A stretch of DNA of 64,000 bases from an uncultured Flavobacteriaceae bacterium (lineage in GTDB: Bacteria > Bacteroidota > Bacteroidia > Flavobacteriales > Flavobacteriaceae): positions 496,001 to 560,000 of the forward strand of contig CANNBV010000002.1 in assembly GCA_947502975.1 (NCBI GenBank). Reading direction: 5' to 3'. The notes below the pieces were generated by a model, which saw only the letters and a list, made by a program, of their open reading frames with translations, had not been told where the DNA came from and made no database searches. The translations under genes and the position numbers were made by a program. Within the stretch, counting starts at the first letter, position 1; every line of letters begins with the position of its first letter. This document shows positions 17,922-26,055 of the stretch, piece by piece.

Positions 17922-18674
17922 CTACAGTTTCATGGCGCTATCAATAGCACTAGCAGCCTGCTTAACGCTTTCAATCAAAAATTCACCAGCCTTATTTTCT
18001 TGATGAACAGATGTTAAACTAGATACTGTAAGCACGCTAAAGATACCATTAATTGTTTTTCCAACAGGCACACCAACATCAGTTACACCTAGGGTAATCT
18101 CACTGTTTTTTAGTTCATACCCCAATGTTTTAATCACATCTAATCGTTTTAAAAACTGGTTTTGATCCTCACTACTTAATGCTTTATAATCTTCATCTTC
18201 CTTTATAATTTTGTCGCGATGTTGTTGCTCTAAAAATGCCAATATTACTCTACCAGATGTCGTTTTAATTAATGGAAATAAACTGCCTTCTTCTATGGAC
18301 AATGTAATAGGACCTGGACTTTTAGTTTGAGAAATAATCATAAGTTTTCTATTATACAAAATACCCATATGGCACGATTGATTTGTAGTGTTAGAAAGCT
18401 CCTCCATAATAGGTTTTGCAACTTTTAATAGGCTGTCAACAGGACTATGTCTGTGAGAAATGTGATAAAGTTTTAATGATATAGAATACTTTCCTGATGT
18501 GGACCGAATGAGATATCCTCTATTTTCTAGAACAGCCAGCATTCTATATATTTCGTTAGGAGATTTAGATACCCCAACGGCGATTTCAGTTTGTGTCTGT
18601 GGTATTGCCTTGTACGACAGGTATTCTATAATATCTAAACCTTTTTCTAAAGCTGGGGCAGAATATTTACTCAT
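17922..18674 (-). CDS. IclR family transcriptional regulator
   Basis: A 250-residue regulator with an N-terminal winged helix (about 1-65, ALEKGLDIIEYL) and a C-terminal IclR ligand domain (about 75-250), with the typical IEEGSLFPLIKTTSGRVILAF segment. IclR proteins usually control the catabolism of small carbon compounds. It is divergent from the cytochrome c/sugar-isomerase-like pair, with a 283-base gap that probably holds both promoters. Those genes are the likely targets. Confidence 0.9.
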   Translation of the reverse strand: MSKYSAPALEKGLDIIEYLSYKAIPQTQTEIAVGVSKSPNEIYRMLAVLENRGYLIRSTSGKYSISLKLYHISHRHSPVDSLLKVAKPIMEELSNTTNQSCHMGILYNRKLMIISQTKSPGPITLSIEEGSLFPLIKTTSGRVILAFLEQQHRDKIIKEDEDYKALSSEDQNQFLKRLDVIKTLGYELKNSEITLGVTDVGVPVGKTINGIFSVLTVSSLTSVHQENKAGEFLIESVKQAASAIDSAMKL

Positions 18675-18957
18675 TTAATAGAATTAAATTCAAATTTAAA
18701 AAAAATAAAACAATTTTATTTATATGTAAATAATTCAAGGCGAGTATAAATTATGTAAGTTTAACAACTAGCTATTCTAGTTCTATTAGTATAAAAATAA
18801 CGAGTTGACAATTTACAAAAGCTTTATTACAGATTGGAGCTTAAGACGCTAATTCTTTTTCTACAGCATACTTTTGGTCTTTATATTGTTGGTTTTAGAA
18901 CAATTATGGCCTTTTAAGCTGACTGTTTTATTGTATTTTAGAAAAAATTAAAGTCTG

Positions 18958-21900
18958 ATGTTAAGATTCAAAAAAAGCTATTATTTAATTTTAACAATAG
19001 CTTTGCTATGTTGTAAAAAGAAAGAAACAGAATTTCCTTTAAGCCGAAATATACCTTTAGAAGAAATAACGGATAATGAAGAGGTAAGGCAATACATGTC
19101 ATCTTTTCAAAGTATGGGTATTCAGTCTGATAGCTCAGGATTACCAAAGCCAGAAGAAACTTTAAAGAGCTTTAAATTTAATAACGATTTAGAAATTGAC
19201 TTGGTATTATCAGAACCACAAATTAATCAACCTGTTGAAATTAATTTTGATCACAGAGGTAGACTTTGGGTAATTCAATACAATCAATATCCTTACCCTG
19301 AGGGCTCTAAGGTTGTAGATATTGATAATCACGCTCGAGTTGTTTTTGATAAAATTCCAGAACCTCCAGCAGAAGGAATCAAAGGAGCAGATAAAATCAC
19401 AATGTTTGAAGATACTAATGGAGATGGTGTTTATGACGCTTCTAAAGACGTGATTTCTGGATTAAATATAACTACAGCAGTAACTTGGGGGCGTGGAAAA
19501 ATTTGGGTGCTTACACCACCTTATTTAGTGGCTTATAATGATAAAAATGACGATGGTATGCCAGAAGGTGACCCGGAAGTACATTTATCTGGATTTGGTT
19601 TAGAAGATACACACGCCGTTGCCAATAGTTTGCGTTGGGGACCAGATGGTTGGTTATATGGTGCACAAGGTAGTACAACTACTGCCACAATTAATTCTGC
19701 TGTTTCAAAGCATGTACATTTTAAAGGGCAAGCAGTTTGGAGATACCATCCAGAAACTAAAGTATTTGAGATTTTTGCTGAAGGAGGCGGTAATACTTTT
19801 GATACAGAATTTGATGCGAAAGGGCGTTTGTATTCAGGTACTAATGAAACGCATCGTGGATATTATTATAAACAAGGTGGTTATTACAGAAAAAATTGGG
19901 GAAAGCATGGGCCTTTAACCAATCCATATGCCTTTGGATTCCTTTCTGGAATGGAATTAGAGGGTGAGAGGTTTCGATTCACACATGCATTTATAAAATA
20001 TGAAGGCGGAACACTTCCAGAACGCTACAATGATAAAATCTTAGCTTTAAATCCATTGCATAATTTTGTTAGAATGACACGTGTGGAAGAACAGGGCTCA
20101 AATTTTCTATGTATAGATGAAGAAAAAATATTGCATACGGAAGATCATTGGTTTCGTCCAGTAGATATTAAAGCAGGTCCAGATGGCGGTGTATATTTAG
20201 CCGATTGGAGTGATAGTAGATTATCTCATGTAAATCCTTTAGATACGTGGCATAAATCTTCGGGCCGAGTGTACCGTTTACGAAATAAAAATAAAACGAT
20301 AGTCAAGCCTTTCGATTTAAGCACATACACTAATGAAGAGTTAATAGGACTATTAAGCCATAAAAACAAATGGTTTAGACAACAAGCACAACGATTAATT
20401 GGTGATAGACAGGATATAAGTATGGTGCCAGAATTGCGTTATCTCATGACAAATGGTGATAATCAACAAGCTCTTGAAGCATTATGGGGTATTCATAATA
20501 GCGGAGGTTTTAATGATGAAGTTGCTTTAGAAGCCTTATCTCATAAAGATCCTTATGTAAGAATGTGGGCAATACGCCTTGTTGGAGATACTAAAAATGC
20601 ATCAATTGAAGTAGCGCAAAAAATTATAGATTTAGCAGCTTCTGAGACACATTTAGAAGTGATTAGTCAAATCGCTTCCTCGGCAAAGCGATTACCTCCA
20701 AAACAAGCATTGCCCATCATAAAGAATCTTTTGTTAAACGAAACTACAGCAACAGATTCAGACAATCGTATGTTCATCTGGTGGGCTTTAGAAGCAAAGG
20801 CAGAAACTGGGCGTGATCTACTATTGGCATTATTTGAAGATACATCGCTTTGGAAATCAACCTTGGTAAAAGAAGTAGTTTTAGAGCGTCTTATGCAACG
20901 TTACATGTTAGCACCAAGTGATGAAAATTATGCAGCTTCGATTAGATTATTTGAGCTTGCACCAGTCGATAATCATACAAAGCAATTGATGATTGGACTA
21001 CAAGAAGGTATTCGAGGTCGTGATTTATCTACCATTCCTAATGCATTAAAAGAGATTATAAACAATTATGAATCTAAGTTTGGGCAAGGAAAATTATCTT
21101 TTGCAGTTAAAGAAAACAAACCCAAAGCAGTGGAAGCGGCTCTTAAAGTCATTGCAGATAAAACGGCTAATCCTTTAGAACGTCTTACGTATATTAAGTT
21201 GATGGGAGAGGTCAATCAACCAAAATCTGTTCCTATATTATTAAAATTAGCTGAAGATAACAACAATTCAATAGCGATTAGGATGGCTTGCTTTAATGCG
21301 CTTCGCCATTATAGCAATGATGAAATAGGGAAACGTTTAGCCAATGCTTATAATCATAAAATTAGAGCAGATCTAGAACTAAGAGATGCTGCGTTTAGAC
21401 TTTTTGCCAGCAGATCAGATTGGGCTAAATCGTTCTTAAGTATTATTTATGATGCAAAACAAATCAAGAAAACTGAAGTGCCATTAGATATTATTCGTCA
21501 GTTTAAATTACTTCAAAATAATGATATTAATAAAATTGTGAATGAACTTTGGCCAGAAGTGAAAATTTCAACATCAGAAGAGAAAACTGCTGCAGTATTG
21601 AAAATTACGAAAGCACTTTCAGTCGGAAAGGGTAATGTGGAAAATGGCAAAGTTTTGTATACAAATTATTGTGCTGCGTGCCATAAGTTAAACAATGAAG
21701 GAGGGGAAATTGGGCCAGATTTAAGTGGTTATGATAGAAGTAATACAAACTATATGGTGTTGAATATTGTAGATCCTAATGCTGACATTAGAGAAGGTTA
21801 TGTAAATTATGTAGTAAAAAAGAAAGATGGGCAAGTTATAGTTGGTACATTAAAAGACAGAAGTGAAGATAAAGTTATTATTCAACCACTTGGAGGAGAT

Positions 21901-22032
21901 GTGATTACACTAAGTAAAGAAGAGATAGATACTATGGAAGCTCAAAAAACATCATTAATGCCAGAACGTTTAACCGATAGTATGACAGATCAAGAAATTA
22001 GAGATTTATTCACGTATTTAAGACAGGAATAA
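18958..22032 (+). CDS. PVC-type beta-propeller, HEAT-repeat cytochrome c lipoprotein
   Basis: A 1024-residue exported protein with a lipoprotein signal (ALLCC). An N-terminal beta-propeller resembles membrane-bound or soluble sugar dehydrogenases (about 60-450). HEAT-like repeats follow (about 455-850), then a C-terminal heme domain with CAACH (Cys905, Cys908, His909) and a DPNADIREGY...VGTLKDRSED stretch typical of the Planctomycetes-Verrucomicrobia heme domain family. Such proteins likely oxidise sugars or sugar acids and pass electrons to the respiratory chain; the substrate is unknown. It is followed after one base by the sugar-isomerase-like gene and faces the IclR gene. Confidence 0.85.
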   Translation: MLRFKKSYYLILTIALLCCKKKETEFPLSRNIPLEEITDNEEVRQYMSSFQSMGIQSDSSGLPKPEETLKSFKFNNDLEIDLVLSEPQINQPVEINFDHRGRLWVIQYNQYPYPEGSKVVDIDNHARVVFDKIPEPPAEGIKGADKITMFEDTNGDGVYDASKDVISGLNITTAVTWGRGKIWVLTPPYLVAYNDKNDDGMPEGDPEVHLSGFGLEDTHAVANSLRWGPDGWLYGAQGSTTTATINSAVSKHVHFKGQAVWRYHPETKVFEIFAEGGGNTFDTEFDAKGRLYSGTNETHRGYYYKQGGYYRKNWGKHGPLTNPYAFGFLSGMELEGERFRFTHAFIKYEGGTLPERYNDKILALNPLHNFVRMTRVEEQGSNFLCIDEEKILHTEDHWFRPVDIKAGPDGGVYLADWSDSRLSHVNPLDTWHKSSGRVYRLRNKNKTIVKPFDLSTYTNEELIGLLSHKNKWFRQQAQRLIGDRQDISMVPELRYLMTNGDNQQALEALWGIHNSGGFNDEVALEALSHKDPYVRMWAIRLVGDTKNASIEVAQKIIDLAASETHLEVISQIASSAKRLPPKQALPIIKNLLLNETTATDSDNRMFIWWALEAKAETGRDLLLALFEDTSLWKSTLVKEVVLERLMQRYMLAPSDENYAASIRLFELAPVDNHTKQLMIGLQEGIRGRDLSTIPNALKEIINNYESKFGQGKLSFAVKENKPKAVEAALKVIADKTANPLERLTYIKLMGEVNQPKSVPILLKLAEDNNNSIAIRMACFNALRHYSNDEIGKRLANAYNHKIRADLELRDAAFRLFASRSDWAKSFLSIIYDAKQIKKTEVPLDIIRQFKLLQNNDINKIVNELWPEVKISTSEEKTAAVLKITKALSVGKGNVENGKVLYTNYCAACHKLNNEGGEIGPDLSGYDRSNTNYMVLNIVDPNADIREGYVNYVVKKKDGQVIVGTLKDRSEDKVIIQPLGGDVITLSKEEIDTMEAQKTSLMPERLTDSMTDQEIRDLFTYLRQE

Positions 22033-22033
22033 T

Positions 22034-22996
22034 ATGTATAAAAATAATATAACAAGACGTAGTTTTATTGAAAAAACCTCATTAGCTAGTTTAGGAACTA
22101 TGTTAGCAGTAAATGGATTTTCACAATCTTGTACTGGTGTACAGCCTGAAATACAAGGTTTAGATATACATATATTTTCAAAACATTTACAGTTTTTAAA
22201 TTATACAGATATGGCAAATGCAGCTGCCGAAATGGGGTTTAATGGTGTAGATTTGTCAGTAAGACCAAAAGGGCATGTACTTCCAGAGCGTGTCAAGGAC
22301 GATTTACCTAAAGCCATAGAAGCCATTAAAAAGGTTGGATTTCTACCTAAAATGATGACATCAGCTATTTTATCAACTGCTGAAGAATTTACGAAAGATG
22401 TTTTGGAGACTGCAGCGTCGTTGGGTATAAAGTATTATAGATTGGGTTACTATCGATATTCAAAAGATACATCAATTCCAGAATCTATTTTGACCATAGC
22501 AAATGAAGTAAAAGCATTATCTGTTTTAAACAAATCACTAGGCATTAAAGGTGCTTATCAAAATCATGCTGGGCCTCACGTAGGTGCAGCAATTTGGGAG
22601 ATTTATGAAATGCTTAAAGGTGTTGAAAACGAGTATATGGGCTGCCAATATGATATTAGGCATGCAACGGTAGAAGGTGGTCAATCCTGGCAAACAGGTT
22701 TAAGATTAATAAAACCTAAAATAAATACGATTGTACTTAAAGATTTTTTATGGGTGCAGAAAAATGGAAAATGGGCGCTTCAAAATGTGCCAATAGGTGA
22801 AGGCATGGTAGATTTTAAAGCATATTTCAAATTATTAAAGGCATATAATATAAATATGCCTGTATCACTTCATTGCGAATACGATTTAGGAGGTGCAGAA
22901 CACGGTGGAAAAAATATATCGATTCCAAAAGAACAAGTTTTCAAAACCATGAAAAAAGATTTAGATGCTTTAAGAGTTTTGTGGAAATCTGTTTAA
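22034..22996 (+). CDS. Tat-exported sugar phosphate isomerase/epimerase-like TIM barrel
   Basis: A 320-residue protein with a twin-arginine signal (TRRSFIEK) and a xylose-isomerase-like TIM barrel (about 40-310), with metal-ligand-type residues in YQNHAGPH, QYDIRHA and HCEYD. The periplasmic location argues against a phosphorylated substrate. Related Tat-exported proteins in Bacteroidota occur with Gfo/Idh oxidoreductases and DUF1080 proteins in 3-keto-sugar processing, so a ketosugar substrate is possible. It is translationally close to the cytochrome gene (1-base gap). Confidence 0.82.
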   Translation: MYKNNITRRSFIEKTSLASLGTMLAVNGFSQSCTGVQPEIQGLDIHIFSKHLQFLNYTDMANAAAEMGFNGVDLSVRPKGHVLPERVKDDLPKAIEAIKKVGFLPKMMTSAILSTAEEFTKDVLETAASLGIKYYRLGYYRYSKDTSIPESILTIANEVKALSVLNKSLGIKGAYQNHAGPHVGAAIWEIYEMLKGVENEYMGCQYDIRHATVEGGQSWQTGLRLIKPKINTIVLKDFLWVQKNGKWALQNVPIGEGMVDFKAYFKLLKAYNINMPVSLHCEYDLGGAEHGGKNISIPKEQVFKTMKKDLDALRVLWKSV

Positions 22997-23102
22997 ATCC
23001 AAAATATTAATAAAGTTGATATTTAGAACTGCCTAGAAAATAAAGTGTACATTCGCACTTTTAATAATGGAGGTGGTATTTAAGTCAATAGATTGTCATC
23101 TC

Positions 23103-23122
23103 AAAATCCTTTTGTGGATTTT
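23103..23122 (+). promoter_or_regulatory. leader hairpin before the helicase gene
   Basis: Arms AAAATCC (23103-23109) and GGATTTT (23116-23122) form a perfect 7-bp stem, 13 bases before the helicase start. It may be a leader structure affecting translation. It is short and AT-rich, so the confidence is low. Confidence 0.3.
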
Positions 23123-23135
23123 CTAAACAATTTAT

Positions 23136-24416
23136 ATGTCATTTCAATCTTTAGGCTTATCCGAAGCCTTGCTAAAAGCAGTTAGCAAAAAAGGATACAC
23201 AACTCCAAGTCCCATTCAACAAAAAGCAATTCCACCCGTTTTAGAAGGTAAGGATGTTTTGGCATCAGCACAAACAGGAACTGGTAAAACGGCAGGTTTT
23301 ACGTTACCGCTTTTACACTTACTTTCTGAAAATCCAAAACAAAAGTTTAGGCCAATTCGCGCTTTAATTCTAACACCAACTCGAGAATTAGCTGCACAAG
23401 TATATGCTAATGTTAGAGAATATAGTGAGTTTTTAAACTTAAGAAGTGCTGTGATTTTTGGAGGTGTAAATCAAAAACCTCAAGTAGCAACAATTCGAAG
23501 TGGTATAGATGTTTTAGTGGCCACTCCAGGACGTTTATTAGACTTACAAAATCAAGGATTGTTATCCATAAAACGTGTAGAGATATTTGTTTTAGATGAA
23601 GCCGATCGTATGTTAGATATGGGGTTTTTACGCGATATTCAGAAGGTGATAACATCGATGCCAGATAAACGTCAAAATTTAATGTTTTCGGCAACCTTTT
23701 CAAAAGACATTAAAAAGTTAGCGCATGGTATTTTAAATCACCCAGTTCAAGTGGAGGCTACACCAGAAAATACTACGGTTGAAGCTATTTCTCAAAAAGT
23801 GTATCGTGTAGCTAAGACTAAAAAAACAGGCTTAATTATTAAGTTGATTTCAGAAGGTAATTGGAAACAAGTTTTAGTATTTACAAGAACAAAACACGGG
23901 GCCAACAGACTTTGCGAAAAAATGGTGAAATCTGGAATTACAGCTGCTGCTATACATGGGAATAAAAGTCAAGGTGCGAGAACTAAAGCGTTATCTGGCT
24001 TTAAAAGCGGACGTTTACGAGTTTTAGTGGCCACAGATATTGCTGCTCGTGGATTAGATATTCCTTTGTTACCGCATGTTATAAATTTTGAATTGCCAAA
24101 TATCTCCGAAGATTACGTACATAGAATTGGTAGAACGGGTAGAGCAGGAGCCAATGGGAAAGCTTTGTCATTAGTAAGTGCAGATGAAACCTCTTATCTA
24201 AAGAATATTGAAAAATTAATAGGTGAAAACATTGAAGTAGAAGTAATTGAAGGTTTTGAACCCGATCCGAATGCATCTACAGAACCTATAAAACAAGGTC
24301 AAGGTAGGCAACGCCGAAATAAATCTAGAAATTCTAATTCTAATAATTCTAGCGGAAATAGAAGGAATAGAACTAATAATAAAAACTCTAGACGTCGCAA
24401 CGATAGACGAAATTAA
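23136..24416 (+). CDS. DEAD-box RNA helicase, RhlE-like
   Basis: A 426-residue ATP-dependent RNA helicase. It has the Q motif ([20 protein letters not shown]), Walker A ([10 protein letters not shown]), PTRELA, the DEAD box ([13 protein letters not shown]), SAT and HRIGRTGR, in the right order. After the core (about 370) comes a basic tail rich in Arg, Asn and Ser (about 380-426), as in RhlE-type proteins, which likely binds RNA. The family remodels RNA in ribosome assembly or decay. The next small gene starts 6 bases after the stop. Confidence 0.93.
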   Translation: MSFQSLGLSEALLKAVSKKGYTTPSPIQQKAIPPVLEGKDVLASAQTGTGKTAGFTLPLLHLLSENPKQKFRPIRALILTPTRELAAQVYANVREYSEFLNLRSAVIFGGVNQKPQVATIRSGIDVLVATPGRLLDLQNQGLLSIKRVEIFVLDEADRMLDMGFLRDIQKVITSMPDKRQNLMFSATFSKDIKKLAHGILNHPVQVEATPENTTVEAISQKVYRVAKTKKTGLIIKLISEGNWKQVLVFTRTKHGANRLCEKMVKSGITAAAIHGNKSQGARTKALSGFKSGRLRVLVATDIAARGLDIPLLPHVINFELPNISEDYVHRIGRTGRAGANGKALSLVSADETSYLKNIEKLIGENIEVEVIEGFEPDPNASTEPIKQGQGRQRRNKSRNSNSNNSSGNRRNRTNNKNSRRRNDRRN

Positions 24417-24422
24417 GTACTC

Positions 24423-24647
24423 ATGCAACAAATTTTAAAAGATAAGATTGTAGAAATTTGTGATAAAAAAATAGCTGCTAAAGGAGAAAATGTAGGCGTG
24501 TCGTTTTATGCATTTTTTAAAAATAAAAATGATAATCCAGAACTATTAATGGAGGCTGCTACTTGGTGGATTAAGACACATAAGCTAGATCATTTCGAAA
24601 AGGCTGTTAAAATCAAGAATCTTGTAAATGGAATCTCAACCCAATAA
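24423..24647 (+). CDS. small conserved protein of unknown function
   Basis: A 74-residue acidic/basic mixed protein with no signal or membrane span. The GVSFYAFFKNKNDNPELL and EAATWW segments resemble a small domain-of-unknown-function family that I recall as DUF6500, without being able to check. It starts 6 bases after the helicase stop and overlaps the next gene by 20 bases, so the three are probably one transcript. Confidence 0.68.
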   Translation: MQQILKDKIVEICDKKIAAKGENVGVSFYAFFKNKNDNPELLMEAATWWIKTHKLDHFEKAVKIKNLVNGISTQ

Positions 24648-24852
24648 CCCACTTCACGGTATAAAGCTAGAACAAATCATTAATGATTTGGTAGCACATT
24701 ATGGTTGGGAATATATGGGATATACTATAAAGATTAGGTGTTTTACAGATAATCCATCAGTAAAATCTAGTTTGAAATTTTTGAGAAGAACACCTTGGGC
24801 AAGAACTAAGGTTAAGCAGATGTATTTAAAGATGCTGGAAAAGAGAGTGTAA
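24628..24852 (+). CDS. VF530 (DUF2132) family protein
   Basis: A 74-residue protein matching the VF530/DUF2132 family along its full length: NNPLHGIKLE at the N terminus, LVAHYGWEYMG, IRCFTDNPSVKSSLKFLR, and TPWARTKV. The family is thought to bind DNA, and its cellular role is unknown. It overlaps the preceding gene by 20 bases in another frame, and a bidirectional terminator follows the stop. Confidence 0.85.
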   Translation: MESQPNNPLHGIKLEQIINDLVAHYGWEYMGYTIKIRCFTDNPSVKSSLKFLRRTPWARTKVKQMYLKMLEKRV

Positions 24853-24855
24853 AAA

Positions 24856-24889
24856 GGCTCAATTTTGAAATTGAGCCCGTTGCTTTTTT
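24856..24889. terminator. bidirectional intrinsic terminator
   Basis: A perfect 10-bp stem (GGCTCAATTT / AAATTGAGCC) lies between two converging genes. A T-rich tract follows on the plus strand, and TTTTT follows on the minus strand. It serves the VF530 gene and the end of the tryptophan operon. Confidence 0.8.
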
Positions 24890-24907
24890 AGAAAAGTAAC
24901 TTTTTTA

Positions 24908-25675
24908 TTAACCATTGAGCACTTTATTTACAAACGCATCCACCGAATTAGCACCATATTTAGTCACATGCTTTACAAAAGCACTTCCAATAATAGCACC
25001 TTTAGCATATTGTGTGGCTTGCGTAAATGTTTCGTTGTTACTTATACCAAAACCTATTACTTGTGGGTTTTTTAAATCCATTTGTGCAATACGTTCAAAA
25101 TAGTCCGTTTGCACATTACCAAAACCAGATTGTGCTCCAGTAGTACTAGCGCTACTCACCATATAAATAAAACCGTTAGAGATAGAATCAATATATCTAA
25201 TGCGTTCATCGCTAGTTTGTGGTGTAATTAAAAACACGTTAATTAAACCATACTTTTCAAAAATGTCTTGATAATGCTCATGATATACATCAACAGGTAA
25301 ATCGGGTATAATTAGTCCATCTATACCCAATTCTTGGCATTTTTCGCAAAATGCTTCCACACCATACTGAAACATTGGGTTAAAATACCCCATAATAATC
25401 AACGGAATATTTACTGTTTTTCTAACATCTTTTAATTGCTTAAAAAGTACCTCGCTAGTCATTCCATTTTTTAAAGCAGCTGTCGAGCTATCTTGTATGG
25501 TTGGCCCATCGGCTAATGGGTCACTAAAAGGCAAACCAATCTCAATCATATCTACACCGTTTTTTTCTAAGTCTTGAATGATGGAAACGGTATCATCAAT
25601 GTTTGGATAACCTGCTGTGAAATATATGGACAATAGTTTTTTGTCTTCTTGTAATTTTTGATTTATTCTGTTCAT
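24908..25675 (-). CDS. trpA: tryptophan synthase alpha chain
   Basis: Splits indole-3-glycerol phosphate to indole and glyceraldehyde 3-phosphate, passing indole to TrpB. It has FTAGYP, the catalytic-region EIGLPFSDPLADGPTIQ (Glu and Asp) and GFGISN. I chose the start at 25675 (MNRINQKL), which matches the family N terminus. An in-frame ATG at 25696 would add seven residues but sits on the edge of a palindrome. It is the last gene of the trp operon, separated from trpB by a GIY-YIG gene. Confidence 0.93.
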   Translation of the reverse strand: MNRINQKLQEDKKLLSIYFTAGYPNIDDTVSIIQDLEKNGVDMIEIGLPFSDPLADGPTIQDSSTAALKNGMTSEVLFKQLKDVRKTVNIPLIIMGYFNPMFQYGVEAFCEKCQELGIDGLIIPDLPVDVYHEHYQDIFEKYGLINVFLITPQTSDERIRYIDSISNGFIYMVSSASTTGAQSGFGNVQTDYFERIAQMDLKNPQVIGFGISNNETFTQATQYAKGAIIGSAFVKHVTKYGANSVDAFVNKVLNG

Positions 25676-25694
25676 TTTAAATGAATAGTTTTTC

Positions 25695-25714
25695 ATTCCC
25701 TCGAAGGAGGGAAT
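25695..25714. repeat. palindrome, left flank of GIY-YIG gene
   Basis: A perfect 8-bp stem ATTCCCTC / GAGGGAAT with the loop GAAG (CTTC when read on the minus strand). It lies just past the 3' end of the GIY-YIG gene, between it and trpA. Confidence 0.7.
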
Positions 25715-25729
25715 CTCTTAATTTTTTAT

Positions 25730-26014
25730 TTAAATATATTCTGAAAGATCTTTCCAATCTGGATTTAATCCGTTTATTAAATTAATCTTCCATTCTTTAT
25801 TCCATTTTTTTATTTGTCTTTCTCTTTTAATGGAGTTGTTAACGTATTTTGTAGTTTCAAAATATACTAGTTTATTCACGTTGTATTTTCCTGTAAAAGT
25901 TTTTAAACTGTTGTTCTTATGTTGAATTAATCGTTTCTTCAGTTGTTTAGACCTTCCCACATAAAGTACAGTGTGGTTTTTATTGGTTAAAATATAAACA
26001 TAATGAACATCCAT
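25730..26014 (-). CDS. small GIY-YIG nuclease-like protein
   Basis: A 94-residue protein consisting only of a GIY-YIG domain: VYI at 6-8, YVG at 18-20 (the YIG element), Arg28 and His32 in KKRLIQHK, and Glu65 in IKRERQIKKW. This is the stand-alone type of the UvrC-related family (COG2827-like), common in multiple copies in flavobacteria. GIY-YIG enzymes cut DNA; the target of this subgroup is not known. It lies inside the trp operon between trpB and trpA on the same strand and is bracketed by two hairpins with matching loop sequence, which suggests insertion as a unit. It has no link to tryptophan synthesis. Confidence 0.85.
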   Translation of the reverse strand: MDVHYVYILTNKNHTVLYVGRSKQLKKRLIQHKNNSLKTFTGKYNVNKLVYFETTKYVNNSIKRERQIKKWNKEWKINLINGLNPDWKDLSEYI

Positions 26015-26027
26015 AATAATTCATAAG

Positions 26028-26047
26028 ATTTCCGCCTTCGCGGAAAT
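26028..26047. repeat. palindrome, right flank of GIY-YIG gene
   Basis: A perfect 8-bp stem ATTTCCGC / GCGGAAAT with the loop CTTC, between the end of trpB (26056) and the start of the GIY-YIG gene (26014). The stem sequence differs from the left palindrome, but the length and loop agree in mirror image. Confidence 0.7.
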
Positions 26048-26055
26048 AAAAAACT

